DNA of 42,452 nucleotides from Lachnospiraceae bacterium (GCA_910575775.1 CAJTEY010000036.1:1-42452); one strand, 5' to 3'; counted from the first letter of the stretch, positions 6,861-14,213 are shown. Numbers and translations: made by a program. Notes: a model not told the origin generated them from the sequence alone.

Positions 6861-7622
6861 CTATATTCTTACGGAAATACCTTTCTCCCGCAGATACTTT
6901 TTTAAATCCCGTATCTCCATCTCTTTAAAATGAAAGAGGGATGCCGCAAGCGCCGCCTCCGCCTTTCCTTCGGTAAAGACCTCATAAAAATGCGCCATTG
7001 TCCCTGCGCCGCCGGAAGCAATCACTGGGATCGATACGTTCTCCGCAATGGTTCTCGTCAACTCCAGGTCATAACCCGCCTTCGTGCCGTCCCCGTCCAT
7101 GCTCGTCAGAAGAATCTCTCCCGCGCCCAGCTTTTCCGCTTTCATAGCCCATTCCACGGCGTCGATCTCCATATCCACCCGTCCGCCGTTTTTATAAATC
7201 GTAAAACCTGTCCCGTCAACACGCCTTTTCGCGTCAATGGCAACCACCACACACTGACTGCCGAACTTATCCGCCGCTTCACTGATGAGGTTCGGATTCA
7301 TGATCGCCGCCGAATTAACGGAAACCTTATCCGCGCCCTCACGCAGAATCACCTTAAAGTCTTCCACCGAGCGGATGCCGCCGCCTACCGTAAAAGGGAT
7401 AAATACCTTCTCCGCCACCTTGCGCACCATCTCTACCGCAGTGTTTCTCGCATCGGACGAAGCCGTAATATCCAGAAAAACCAGCTCATCCGCGCCCGAC
7501 TTGTCATAGGCCGCTCCCACCTCAGCCGGATCGCCCGCATCTTTAAAATTTATAAAATTAACGCCCTTAACAACCCTGCCGTTTTTTACATCCAGGCAGG
7601 GGATAATCCGCTTTGTGTGCAT
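6861..7622 (-). CDS. hisF: Imidazole glycerol phosphate synthase, cyclase subunit
   Basis: A 253-residue (beta/alpha)8 barrel that, with HisH, turns PRFAR and ammonia into imidazole glycerol phosphate and AICAR. It starts with the diagnostic [19 protein letters not shown] (catalytic Asp11) and has [26 protein letters not shown] (second catalytic Asp about residue 130) and the phosphate loop ASGGAG. The length is normal. It follows hisH by 15 bp, the standard pairing, and is followed by a terminator. No hisI or hisE follows it here, so the rest of the pathway lies elsewhere. Confidence 0.97.
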   Translation of the reverse strand: MHTKRIIPCLDVKNGRVVKGVNFINFKDAGDPAEVGAAYDKSGADELVFLDITASSDARNTAVEMVRKVAEKVFIPFTVGGGIRSVEDFKVILREGADKVSVNSAAIMNPNLISEAADKFGSQCVVVAIDAKRRVDGTGFTIYKNGGRVDMEIDAVEWAMKAEKLGAGEILLTSMDGDGTKAGYDLELTRTIAENVSIPVIASGGAGTMAHFYEVFTEGKAEAALAASLFHFKEMEIRDLKKYLREKGISVRI

Positions 7623-7637
7623 GTGCGCCGCTCCGTC

Positions 7638-8243
7638 CTATATTTCCAAAAAGTTCTGCAATATCTTAAGTCCCGTCTCCGAGCTTTTCTCCGGGTGAAA
7701 CTGGCAGGCAAAGAGATTATCTCGTTCCACCGATGCGTGAATCAATGTACCGTACTCCGTGGCCGCCTTTACAATCTGCGGCTCATCCGCCTGCAGATAA
7801 TAAGAGTGTACAAAGTACACATAAGCCCCCTCCGCAATCCCTTGAAATAGCCGTCCCGGGTTCGGAAAGCTAAGGGAATTCCAGCCGATATGAGGAATTT
7901 TCAGATCCTCTCCATCTGGAATACGCACGATCTTACCCGGTAAAAGCCCTAATCCCGCAACGCCAGGCGCTTCCTCGCTGCTCTCAAACATAAGCTGCAG
8001 ACCCAGACATATCCCTAAAAACGGTATTTTCTTTTCAACAACTTCCCCGATTGCAGAAACCAGTTCATACCTGTGCAGTCTGGCCATAGCCTCACCAAAT
8101 GCGCCCACTCCCGGCAGAATCACATGGTCTGCTGCAAGGAGCTCCCCGCGCTTTCTCGTCACTATGGCATCATGCCCTAACAGGGCCACCGCCTTCTCCA
8201 CGCTTCTGATATTACCAGCATCATAATCGATAATCGCTACCAT
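7638..8243 (-). CDS. hisH: Imidazole glycerol phosphate synthase, glutaminase subunit
   Basis: A 201-residue class I glutamine amidotransferase that supplies ammonia to HisF. It has the oxyanion strand ILPGVGAFGEAM, the nucleophile elbow GICLGLQLMF (Cys about residue 80) and the His-Glu pair in CQFHPEKS (near residues 182-184). The N-terminus MVAIIDYDAGNIRSVEKA is diagnostic. The ATG at 8243 overlaps the stop of an upstream coding fragment in a TAATG junction. This shows that another gene once continued into hisH and is now cut off by the prophage. Confidence 0.97.
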   Translation of the reverse strand: MVAIIDYDAGNIRSVEKAVALLGHDAIVTRKRGELLAADHVILPGVGAFGEAMARLHRYELVSAIGEVVEKKIPFLGICLGLQLMFESSEEAPGVAGLGLLPGKIVRIPDGEDLKIPHIGWNSLSFPNPGRLFQGIAEGAYVYFVHSYYLQADEPQIVKAATEYGTLIHASVERDNLFACQFHPEKSSETGLKILQNFLEI

Positions 8244-8305
8244 TACTTCATGATCCCCTTGAATCGGGCATTTTTCAGCGCTTTTGACAATTTTTTGTCC
8301 GCAGT
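8243..8305 (-). pseudogene. 3' remnant of the gene upstream of hisH, cut by prophage
   Basis: Minus-strand codons before hisH read ADKKLSKALKNARFKGIMK and then TAA, whose last base is the first base of the hisH ATG. Upstream in this frame a TAA appears at 8308-8306. A coupled TAATG junction and a lysine-rich tail are what the 3' end of a coding gene looks like. The most economical reading is that the phage integrated in the 3' end of this gene. The gene cannot be named from 19 residues. Its 5' part, possibly restored by phage sequence, should lie beyond the other prophage end. Confidence 0.45.
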
Positions 8306-8361
8306 TTATGCCCTTTTTTGTTACATTTCATTATGTCTTGTTACGGTTCATTTTGCAATCT

Positions 8362-8400
8362 AATTCGTAAATAATTCGTATGTAAAAGTTTTTACGAATT
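8362..8400. other. Repeat cluster near integrase stop (candidate attL region)
   Basis: AATTCGTAAA (8362-8371), AATTCGTA (8373-8380) and the inverted copy TTTACGAATT (8391-8400) lie within 39 bp, the last overlapping the integrase stop codon. Tandem and inverted short repeats beside a tyrosine recombinase gene are typical of integrase arm- or core-binding sites. The region 8306-8391 between the host gene tail and the integrase should contain the attL core. The exact core cannot be fixed without the right junction. The inverted pair could instead form a weak terminator for int. Confidence 0.45.
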
Positions 8401-9633
8401 AGCAATTCTGCCCGCCACTGCATTGATTTCAGCTAATTGCAGTTCGTTGGGCTTTGCGTCTACATAGTGATTCATAGTCGTGGTAATATTGCCGTGACCC
8501 AAAATCGACTGCAAAGTTTTTGGTGGTAACCCCTGCATATTGGTTGCGAATGTGTGTCTGCATATATGCGGTTCAAACTTGCGAATCGGACTCAATGGAT
8601 TTGCCTGATTATATCTTTTGATACAATTTTGCAAATATTCTTCAACATGACTGCGGATAATGGTTTTTCGACTTCTCGTAGCAAGAAATACAAATCCTTC
8701 ATACGCCTTACCACGTTCGTCATAACATACGGGTTCTATGTCTCCTTTGAGATACCTTTTTGCCAAAACGGCCTCAAAACATTTTCTAACGCCCGTCGTC
8801 ATCGGAATATACCGCACTCCGTTCGATGTCTTTGGTTTCAAAACAACATGCTTATGGTTAATGGACTGCAACTGCTTTTCCACCTTTATCAGACAATTAT
8901 CCAGATCTATATTGTCTATTGTTAAACCACATAACTCTGATGCCCGTAATCCTGTCCAAAACAGAATATACATCATCTCGTAACAATGTGCACTGTGGGA
9001 ATCCTTTGAACAAAAATCAAGAAAATTATTCATATCTTCAATCGGAATGGCTTCCATCGATTTGCTGTCGCTTCGATCTGTAGCAATTCGTCTGAATGGA
9101 TTTTTCACAATGTAATCATAGTCCACAGCATATTCAAATGCCCGCTTGATCAGGCTGATCTGGCTTTGTATAGATGAACCGCGATATTTTTTCTTCATAT
9201 CCGAAAGCCATTCTTCGCAGTGTTCAGGTCTTATTTTCCCGATTTCCATATAACCAAGCTTATACTGTTTTAAACTATTAACGGTCACATTGTATCCGAT
9301 TTTGGTATTATGACTCAGTTCTTTCCTATTATATAGGTATTCAAGATATTTTCCCACCACTTCAAGTAATGTAAACCTTGCCCCATCAATATCAATGTTC
9401 TTTGCAAGAAGACCGTTTATCTCCGCCTCTTTCTCCCGCAAACTCTGCCCGGACTTTTTCCCTTTGGGAGTCTGATCCGTGGGTTCCAACCTGTAAGAAC
9501 TCACAACGCGATTTTTTCCAAATACATCTTTGTACCGATACTCGTACCTCTTTGTTTCCGGATTGAAAAATTCGTTTTCATGCAATTTCTTTCTTGTAGG
9601 TTTGTTTTTATCACCTGATGTCTTGTTTGCCAT
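8392..9633 (-). CDS. int: Tyrosine recombinase, Tn916-type integrase
   Basis: A 413-residue integrase. The N-terminal arm-binding region (about residues 15-75, with RYEYRYKDVFGKNRVVSSYR and LREKEAEI) is the Tn916-type DNA-binding domain. A SAM-like core-binding domain follows (about 85-185). The catalytic domain has Arg in TGLRASEL, Lys in a beta-hairpin (LKPKTSNGVR), the HICRHTFATN box with His and Arg, the LGHGNITTTMNHY motif with the second His, and the Tyr nucleophile in HYV. All catalytic residues are present, so it should be active. GGAGG about 11 nt upstream supports the ATG at 9633. It lies next to xis and reads towards the host junction, the usual place for a phage integrase. Confidence 0.93.
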   Translation of the reverse strand: MANKTSGDKNKPTRKKLHENEFFNPETKRYEYRYKDVFGKNRVVSSYRLEPTDQTPKGKKSGQSLREKEAEINGLLAKNIDIDGARFTLLEVVGKYLEYLYNRKELSHNTKIGYNVTVNSLKQYKLGYMEIGKIRPEHCEEWLSDMKKKYRGSSIQSQISLIKRAFEYAVDYDYIVKNPFRRIATDRSDSKSMEAIPIEDMNNFLDFCSKDSHSAHCYEMMYILFWTGLRASELCGLTIDNIDLDNCLIKVEKQLQSINHKHVVLKPKTSNGVRYIPMTTGVRKCFEAVLAKRYLKGDIEPVCYDERGKAYEGFVFLATRSRKTIIRSHVEEYLQNCIKRYNQANPLSPIRKFEPHICRHTFATNMQGLPPKTLQSILGHGNITTTMNHYVDAKPNELQLAEINAVAGRIANS

Positions 9634-9707
9634 GCTCTCAGCCCTCCATTATGAAGCGCCTCGAATGCATAGTTATCATAGCACATCAGAGGCACTTTGT
9701 CGATAAT

Positions 9708-9890
9708 TTATATCGCCTGCACTTTGTTTAAATACTCTTCAAAAGGTTTTCTTTTGATTTTGATTACTCGTCCAAGCGTCAAGTGATATTTACAATCGTA
9801 GTCCTCACCAATAATTTTGCGTAAACGATGCTGTCCGATCCCAAACAAATGTGACGCTTCTGCAACCGAAAGCAATACCTTTTCCTGCAT
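9708..9890 (-). CDS. xis: Excisionase, Tn916 Xis-like
   Basis: A 60-residue protein starting MQEKVLLSVAEASHLFGIGQ. It has the winged-helix excisionase pattern: SVAEASHLFGIG as the helix-turn-helix, LRKIIGED, then RVIKIKRKPFEEYLNK as the wing and last helix, much like Tn916 Xis. It bends att DNA and steers Int towards excision. The start at 9890 is chosen because GGAGGTGAT lies about 5 nt upstream; the in-frame ATG at 9905 would sit in that site. It lies 74 bp upstream of int on the same strand and is separated from the late genes by a strong terminator, so int and xis form their own unit. Confidence 0.88.
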   Translation of the reverse strand: MQEKVLLSVAEASHLFGIGQHRLRKIIGEDYDCKYHLTLGRVIKIKRKPFEEYLNKVQAI

Positions 9891-9970
9891 TTTTATCACC
9901 TCCATCTCATTTCGGATTTATAATAACTAACATCGTCGTAACCCCTATACGGAAAAATTAAAATACTTTG

Positions 9971-10012
9971 TAAAAGATGCGGAAACAGCATATAAATCAA
10001 CTGCCCCGCATC
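9971..10012 (-). terminator. Rho-independent terminator of the phage late operon
   Basis: On the minus strand GATGCGG (10012-10006) pairs with CCGCATC (9982-9976). Inner pairing GGCAG/CTGTT extends the stem, and TTTTACAAAG follows. It lies 19 bp after the stop of the last small late gene and isolates the late operon from xis-int. Confidence 0.88.
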
Positions 10013-10030
10013 CCATTATTCCTCGCAAAT

Positions 10031-10285
10031 TCAGGATACCCTCCGATACTTAATTCCGCCTTTAATTATACTTCCGTTCCCGTCCCGAATATTCTGCCCG
10101 GACGAGTCCGAAACCTCTTCCTCCAAAATAAACTCTATTGGGCATCCGGACAGCATCGTTCCTATAATAATTGCGCCGTCAGCTCTATGCGCCCTGTACC
10201 CCTTAAGCAGGGTTTCTTCGGTAACCGTGTCGCCTGTCAGATCAACCAACGTTTCACCGCCGTAGACAACTTTATTTACAGCCAT
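10031..10285 (-). CDS. Small phage appendage protein (paralogue of next gene)
   Basis: An 84-residue protein. Residues 1-45 (MAVNKVVYGGETLVDLTGDT, V, LLKGYRAHRADGAIIIGT) copy the N-terminal module of the preceding gene at 10290-10868: M-A-NKV-Y-G-TL-DLTGD-VT--LL-GY-AH---G--I-GT. The second half (ILEEEVSDSSGQNIRDGNGS) is unrelated to it. This module recurs in phage tail-appendage proteins of Clostridia, from memory. The function is probably structural or adhesive, at the tail tip. It starts 4 bp after the previous stop and is the last gene of the late operon, before the terminator. Confidence 0.65.
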   Translation of the reverse strand: MAVNKVVYGGETLVDLTGDTVTEETLLKGYRAHRADGAIIIGTMLSGCPIEFILEEEVSDSSGQNIRDGNGSIIKGGIKYRRVS

Positions 10286-10289
10286 CTAA

Positions 10290-10868
10290 TCACCCCGCAA
10301 TCGTTACCGTTGTACCTCCTGCCGAGTTAGCAGATTCGACGTAGGCAATAGGGTTTATCACAACCTGGGACAGATAATCAACTCCATCGTCAGGAAGAAT
10401 TGTCTGCTTTACCGTAGAAGGTGTTGCTGTCTTTGCCTGCGCTGTAACGTCCGAAGAAGGTTCACAGTCACCCTCTACTCCCAGAACGTTGACGCCTTTC
10501 TTGATATTGCCAGGAATAATCTTAGCCTTTTCCGTATCATCAAGCTGCACGGTTCCTGAGCCGTCGTGATAACCGATTGGAATCGTATAGACCGAATCTT
10601 TGCTTGTAATCGCCTCAGAAACGGCTCCATTGTTCTTCATGGTGCCAGAAACTTTCTTACCTCTTGCATATGATGTCTGCCCTTCAAGTATCTCGGCTGC
10701 GGTTGCAGTAGCGTCCGTAGAATCCACATCAAACGGACAAGTTCCTTCGATCACTTCACCGCTCTTATCATGAGCAGTATACCCGACCAGCAATTTATCT
10801 TTCGTAACGCTGTCGCCAGTCAGATCAATCAAAGTCTTACCGTCGTAAATTACTTTATTTATCGCCAT
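10290..10868 (-). CDS. Phage appendage protein, tail-fibre-like
   Basis: A 192-residue protein starting MAINKVIYDGKTLIDLTGDS. The ATG at 10868 follows AGGAGGTG and overlaps the end of the previous gene; the longer in-frame start is rejected because the ribosome site lies inside it. It has the N-terminal DLTGD module (1-45), a middle region (about 55-130: ATAAEILEGQTSYARGKKVSGTMKNNG and YTIPIGYHDGSGTVQL), and a C-terminal part ending TPSTVKQTILPDDGVDYLSQ. GY-DGSG and ATPS--KQTILPD-GVDYLS are patterns seen in phage tail-fibre or appendage proteins. No enzyme motif. Likely a virion surface protein; the receptor is unknown. Confidence 0.65.
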   Translation of the reverse strand: MAINKVIYDGKTLIDLTGDSVTKDKLLVGYTAHDKSGEVIEGTCPFDVDSTDATATAAEILEGQTSYARGKKVSGTMKNNGAVSEAITSKDSVYTIPIGYHDGSGTVQLDDTEKAKIIPGNIKKGVNVLGVEGDCEPSSDVTAQAKTATPSTVKQTILPDDGVDYLSQVVINPIAYVESANSAGGTTVTIAG

Positions 10869-11160
10869 TGCCGTCCACCTCCTTTGCAATATAAACGGTC
10901 GTGCCGTTGAACTCGTTGCTGGTTTCCCAATAGGGAACCTCCGTGACCAGAATATCTTCCTTCAGTACCTTATTTGCCGTGTTTAGGATCTGAGAACCGG
11001 ACGCCCTGGGAACTACCTTATAATCTCCGGAGTAGACGTCATATTCCTTTGTTACACAGATTGACCCACTTAGACTCTCACCGCCCGAAAGAGTACCACG
11101 CAGAACTGATTTGCCCGACATTTTTCCGTTTAACGAATCCAGCGCCTGTATACCGCTCAT
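10855..11160 (-). CDS. Small phage structural protein, appendage cluster
   Basis: A 101-residue protein. Its C-terminal half (YDVYSGDYKVVPRASGSQIL, NTANKVLKEDILVTEVPYWE, TSN) follows the pattern Y-G-Y-V-P----Q-L-T-NK-M--DI-V--IPY found in small phage appendage domains. The N-terminal half is Gly/Ser-rich (SGKSVLRGTLSGGESLSGS), suggesting a beta-structured or flexible stem. The start at 11160 is the first Met, one base from the previous stop, so the four genes from 11494 to 10031 are tightly packed and probably translated together. The role is inferred from that context; no direct family assignment. Confidence 0.6.
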   Translation of the reverse strand: MSGIQALDSLNGKMSGKSVLRGTLSGGESLSGSICVTKEYDVYSGDYKVVPRASGSQILNTANKVLKEDILVTEVPYWETSNEFNGTTVYIAKEVDGNGDK

Positions 11161-11161
11161 A

Positions 11162-11494
11162 TCAGCACACCTCCTCCGTTATTTTGATTTTAGAGGTAGT
11201 GATGAAAGTGTCCACTTCTCCGGATGCCTTCGTTAATTGGACGTCATACACATAGGTTCCAAAAGCAAGGTCTTTCGTATCTTCTGGGTCCAGAACCAAT
11301 TTCAACGTATCAATCGGAATGTCTTTTATCAGCAAAGTATCCTCGTCCGTATATTTGGCTTTCATTGCAAAGCGAACGGAATCTCCTTCAGACGGTACAT
11401 ACGGATCTCCATTTGAATCGGTAATGGAAATCTGAGCCATGAAAGTATCGCCCCGCGTAAGAGTAATGGTTGTTCCGGAAACCTTATAGCTCAT
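11162..11494 (-). CDS. Phage beta-sandwich structural protein
   Basis: A 110-residue protein reading MSYKVSGTTITLTRGDTFMA, then ISITDSNGDPYVPSEGDSVR, FAMKAKYTD and KLVLDPEDTKDLAFGTYVYDVQL. The alternation of strands and the ITLTRGDT / L-FGTYVYD-QL pattern resemble N-terminal immunoglobulin-like domains of upper baseplate (BppU-type) proteins, here as a stand-alone gene. GGAGGA lies about 6 nt before the ATG. It is probably part of a tail appendage with the three genes that follow. The upstream gap (11495-11614) separates it from the holin. Confidence 0.6.
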   Translation of the reverse strand: MSYKVSGTTITLTRGDTFMAQISITDSNGDPYVPSEGDSVRFAMKAKYTDEDTLLIKDIPIDTLKLVLDPEDTKDLAFGTYVYDVQLTKASGEVDTFITTSKIKITEEVC

Positions 11495-11526
11495 AGCTCT
11501 CCTCCATTTCTATTCTGCAATCAAAA

Positions 11527-11595
11527 ACGGCTATACCCTCTACAATAATAAAAGCCGCCCAAATATAGGCAGCGTACACAGATGAATATAGCCGT
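11527..11595. repeat. 9-bp inverted repeat in holin-appendage spacer
   Basis: ACGGCTATA (11527-11535) and TATAGCCGT (11587-11595) are exact reverse complements separated by 51 bp, in the 120-bp gap between the holin stop and the next gene. The gap also has AAGCCGCCC facing GGGTATAGCC. The pair could fold a leader that delays expression of the appendage genes or partly ends the lysis transcript. No clear U-tract. Confidence 0.4.
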
Positions 11596-11614
11596 AACGA
11601 TTGCGTTTACGATA

Positions 11615-11821
11615 TTACTTGGTATCCTTGTTGTAGTTTGCGGCGCTGATTCCCAGGAGAACGCCTAGGAAAGTATCAACCGCCGTAATGGTTCCAACTA
11701 CCTGCTCACCACAAGGAAGCCCCCAGATGCCAGCCAGTGCAAAATATAAAGTGCCGGCTGCCGGAAGCAGATACTGCGCAACCCATTTCAAAGTGTCGTA
11801 AGTTTTGTTACTCATCTTCAT
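11615..11821 (-). CDS. Phage holin, Dp-1-like
   Basis: A 68-residue holin. The sequence (MSNKTYDTLKWVAQYLLPAA, GTLYFALAGIWGLP, VVGTITAVDTFLGVLLGISA, ANYNK) closely follows the Dp-1/phi-LC3 type small holins of Gram-positive phages. It has a first membrane helix (about 14-31), a short GLP turn, a second helix (about 42-58) and a charged tail (NYNKDTK). It forms lesions in the host membrane and lets lysin out at the end of infection. GGAGG 10 nt upstream supports the ATG at 11821, which overlaps the previous gene by 14 bp. No lysin gene is adjacent; the only lysin seen is at 26273. Confidence 0.88.
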   Translation of the reverse strand: MKMSNKTYDTLKWVAQYLLPAAGTLYFALAGIWGLPCGEQVVGTITAVDTFLGVLLGISAANYNKDTK

Positions 11822-12143
11822 GATTTGTTTCCTCCTTATATTGTGACTTGTGTATAGGCAATTTGTTTACCTCGTTCATGATGCGTTTAGCGGAGCCGTT
11901 CCCGCCCATCTTCTCATACGGCTTATAGAGATACTCATAGAGATTTTCGTACTCATCAGAAGTGATCCATCCCCGGTCGATATATGCCATTCCAAGATAC
12001 ATGATGCGATCATGTCCCAAACCTATAAGCATCTCCGTTTTTACGTCTTTTTTCTCAAGCCGTTTCGTTATATAGGCCCACAGCCCAGAAGACGCGAGAA
12101 CTGAGCTAAATATGGTCAGTAATATTTGAAACCATTGTTCCAT
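11808..12143 (-). CDS. Phage membrane-anchored protein, lysis module
   Basis: A 111-residue protein with one N-terminal membrane helix (about residues 5-24, WFQILLTIFSSVLASSGLWA), then a short basic turn (ITKRLEKKDVK) and a soluble helical part containing MLIGLGHDRIMYLGMAYIDR and GWITSDEYENLYEYLYKPYE. The pattern is common in Gram-positive phages directly before the holin, and is often annotated as a holin-associated or hypothetical protein. A plausible role is holin control or spanning, which is inference. It overlaps the holin start by 14 bp and starts one base after the reverse transcriptase stop, so DGR and lysis genes share a transcript. Confidence 0.7.
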   Translation of the reverse strand: MEQWFQILLTIFSSVLASSGLWAYITKRLEKKDVKTEMLIGLGHDRIMYLGMAYIDRGWITSDEYENLYEYLYKPYEKMGGNGSAKRIMNEVNKLPIHKSQYKEETNHEDE

Positions 12144-12144
12144 G

Positions 12145-13362
12145 TCATACCTCCTGTAAAATATTTTGTGGTGACCTATCGAATATAACCAGCTTCTTGT
12201 TTACGACAGTAACCGTCTTGTCGAATAGGTCTTCATAAAGCCCGATAAGATTTTGTCGCTGCTGCCTGGATAAAATCTTGTAGAAACTTCCCATCCAGCC
12301 ACGGAACATATTCTCTACACCATCGTAAGGGATTTCTCCGTTATGGACTTTGACCGCCAGTTTCTTTAGCTTTCTCCTCATAGTAGTAACCCTTTCAGGA
12401 TTTATGCGTTTGATTATTTTTCCATCCTTGGTAAGTGTGTATCTCACTTGCAGGAATTTGTAAGTGCTGGAAATCCTAACGATTCTGGTTTTCTTCTCGT
12501 TAATGTGGATACCAAGCTCCTTTGCTATTTTCCGGATATTATCAAGCAAGTCCAAAAGTTCTTCCTTGCTCGGGTTCATGATGTACCAGTCGTCCATATA
12601 CCTTCCATAAAACTTCTGACTTCTCACATATTTGATGTAATTGTCAATTCGGTAAGGATAATATATACCAATGACTTGTGATAACTGATCGCCAATATTC
12701 ACAGATTTATACATCCACTTCTCGCCGGTCAACTGTTCTTTAGGAATGCTTCTATACTCCAGCTTATTGAATGTGTCGTCCATGCATCTGGCATACTCAT
12801 CATCAGTCATGTAGGATACGTCAATCTTAAATCCGTCAAATATAAGTGTTAAAAGCCAGTCGATAAACTCGTCATCATCGAACAGCTTTAACAATTCCCG
12901 CTTTGCAATCTCGTGAATAATATTGTCGTAGAATTTTGTGAAGTCACCGAACAGAATCCATCCATCGTTCCCATACAATCTGTAATATTTTCTAAGGTGT
13001 ACCTCAAAGCGGTCTCTCTGATGCGAAATACCGCGTCCTTTAATAGAAGCACCATTGTCATAGATGATGTGTTTCTTGACTTCTGGCAACAGGATATCGT
13101 CGCACAGTACATGGCGGACGATCCGATCCTTAATCCGGATACTTGTGATAGGTCTTATCCGGCCCCGTTCAGACAGCGTAAACTCTTCTGTTAGTCCATT
13201 TTGAAGAGTCCTGTTAAGAATTTCTTCTTGTATGAAAAAGATATACCGCAGAAAATTCATCATAAACTTCTGCGTTGTTTCCTTCCACTTACTGCCTTTC
13301 ACGGAAGCCTTATAAGCCTTGTACAAATTGTTGGCGTCAGACAAAATCTCTTCATACGTCAT
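12145..13362 (-). CDS. DGR reverse transcriptase
   Basis: A 405-residue reverse transcriptase. Motif A is FGDFTKFYDNI (catalytic Asp140). The motif before the active loop is IGDQLSQ (223-229), the IGxxxSQ form diagnostic for diversity-generating retroelements, where group II introns and retroviruses have QGxxxSP. The catalytic loop is YMDD (255-258). A basic thumb region (MRRKLKKLAVKVHNG) follows, and no endonuclease or integrase domain is attached. The enzyme copies TR RNA into adenine-mutated cDNA that replaces VR. It lies just downstream of TR, the standard avd-TR-RT order. The start at 13362 has only a weak GGTGAATAGGT upstream, so expression may be low. Confidence 0.95.
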   Translation of the reverse strand: MTYEEILSDANNLYKAYKASVKGSKWKETTQKFMMNFLRYIFFIQEEILNRTLQNGLTEEFTLSERGRIRPITSIRIKDRIVRHVLCDDILLPEVKKHIIYDNGASIKGRGISHQRDRFEVHLRKYYRLYGNDGWILFGDFTKFYDNIIHEIAKRELLKLFDDDEFIDWLLTLIFDGFKIDVSYMTDDEYARCMDDTFNKLEYRSIPKEQLTGEKWMYKSVNIGDQLSQVIGIYYPYRIDNYIKYVRSQKFYGRYMDDWYIMNPSKEELLDLLDNIRKIAKELGIHINEKKTRIVRISSTYKFLQVRYTLTKDGKIIKRINPERVTTMRRKLKKLAVKVHNGEIPYDGVENMFRGWMGSFYKILSRQQRQNLIGLYEDLFDKTVTVVNKKLVIFDRSPQNILQEV

Positions 13363-13471
13363 ACCTATTCACCGTGATAGCAATATTTACCGTAGTAAAT
13401 TGCGTCCAGCTTTACCATTTATCCTTGATGGAAAGGACAACATCTCCTTCTCGGTTGGTTAGACTGAGAAT
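13363..13471 (-). ncRNA. DGR spacer RNA between TR and reverse transcriptase
   Basis: The 109 bp between TR and the RT start has no coding frame. In the Bordetella phage DGR the equivalent spacer is part of the TR-containing RNA and is needed for RT binding and cDNA priming. Here the RNA just after TR contains a TTCTC...GAGAA hairpin (+ strand 13446-13470 approximately). The functional role is by analogy. Confidence 0.6.
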
Positions 13472-13560
13472 CCGGACGAACCCCGTTAGAGTTCGAGGCG
13501 TTGTTGTAGTTCGTATTGCCATTGCTGTTCACATTAGCGAAATTAGCCGAAGAAACGACG
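13472..13560 (-). repeat. DGR template repeat (TR)
   Basis: An 89-bp segment matching VR at 14624-14712. Aligned by eye, 71 positions are identical and 18 differ. All 18 are T on the plus strand here, that is A on the coding (minus) strand. Read in the VR frame the TR encodes VVSSANFANVNSNGNTNYNN, then ASNSNGVRP. It is loaded with AAY Asn codons, the codon type that adenine mutagenesis can turn into 15 different residues without making a stop. It lies 6 bp after the avd stop and 109 bp before RT. Confidence 0.97.
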
Positions 13561-13566
13561 CGTTTA

Positions 13567-14058
13567 TTAGATGTTGCCCTGCAAATACGATTTGATTCTG
13601 TTATCGCGCTGACGCCATTTCTTTATCAATCCGATTTCTCGGTCGATAGCTTTGACATATCTCCCGTAAGTGTTGACATCCACATTGAAAACCTCTACAA
13701 TCCGCTGCAATTCTTTAATGATCTGCTCGCAGTTTACAATAGCGCTGTTCTGGTAGCTTCTCCTCTGCTCATACTCCGACATAGAAGTTGGGTAAGTGGA
13801 ATTAGCCGCCCTTACATTATTTGTGAGCTGCGATGCCAGCAGGTCGATACGGTTCTTGAAGTTGGTCATAAGATACCTGTACTTCGCAAAATCTTCCGTT
13901 TCATCATCCCCGTAGGCATAACGGACCCTGACAAAGTGTTCTAAATCCTTTACCCCGAAATTCCTCTGCATGAAGTCGAGCAGCATGTCGTGTAACTCGA
14001 TTGAGAAGGTGATGGCTTCAAATTTGGATTCCTTACGGTCGCTCACTAAGACACTCAT
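13567..14058 (-). CDS. avd: DGR accessory variability determinant (Avd)
   Basis: A 163-residue, almost entirely helical protein between the variable gene and TR. The stretch ESKFEAITFSIELHDMLLDF (about residues 10-29) and later amphipathic helices (SEYEQRRSYQNSAIVNCEQI, IKELQRIV) fit the four-helix bundle of Avd, although it is somewhat longer than the 128-residue Bordetella phage protein. Avd forms a basic ring that binds the RT and the TR RNA and is needed for mutagenic homing. The basic C-terminus (KKWRQRDNRIKSYLQG) would suit RNA binding. The ATG overlaps the stop of the XkdX-like gene (ATGA), so it is translated as part of the tail operon. Confidence 0.85.
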   Translation of the reverse strand: MSVLVSDRKESKFEAITFSIELHDMLLDFMQRNFGVKDLEHFVRVRYAYGDDETEDFAKYRYLMTNFKNRIDLLASQLTNNVRAANSTYPTSMSEYEQRRSYQNSAIVNCEQIIKELQRIVEVFNVDVNTYGRYVKAIDREIGLIKKWRQRDNRIKSYLQGNI

Positions 14059-14198
14059 TTGTAGTCTTTCCCAGTGATTTCAGCGAATTCTTCTTCTGTG
14101 ATCCAGCCTTTTACTACGGCGTTACGAACGCGGTTCTCATCCCACAGCTTCCTGCCGTAGTAGTTCTTAACCTTGTTGTAATTCTTGCTATGTTCCAT
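14055..14198 (-). CDS. XkdX-family small tail protein
   Basis: A 47-residue protein: MEHSKNYNKVKNYYGRKLWD, then ENRVRNAVVKGWITEEEFAE, ITGKDYK. The pattern KV--YY----W----V-NAV-KGWIT-EEF-EITG--Y is that of the XkdX family, small proteins encoded near the end of tail modules in Firmicutes phages and PBSX; their exact role is unknown. GGAGG lies 7 nt upstream. Its stop overlaps the avd start (ATGA). So the DGR genes are inserted exactly at the end of the tail module. Confidence 0.88.
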   Translation of the reverse strand: MEHSKNYNKVKNYYGRKLWDENRVRNAVVKGWITEEEFAEITGKDYK

Positions 14199-14213
14199 GG
14201 TGATCCTCCTTTC

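Noticed and set aside
9501..9695. 64-residue minus-strand frame before the integrase
   Set aside because: It overlaps the integrase N-terminus in another frame, has no ribosome site, and the integrase domain is complete without it.
12145..13362. Group II intron or retron as the source of the reverse transcriptase
   Set aside because: No maturase or endonuclease domain and no retron RNA pattern; the IGDQLSQ motif, adjacent avd and TR/VR pair identify a DGR.
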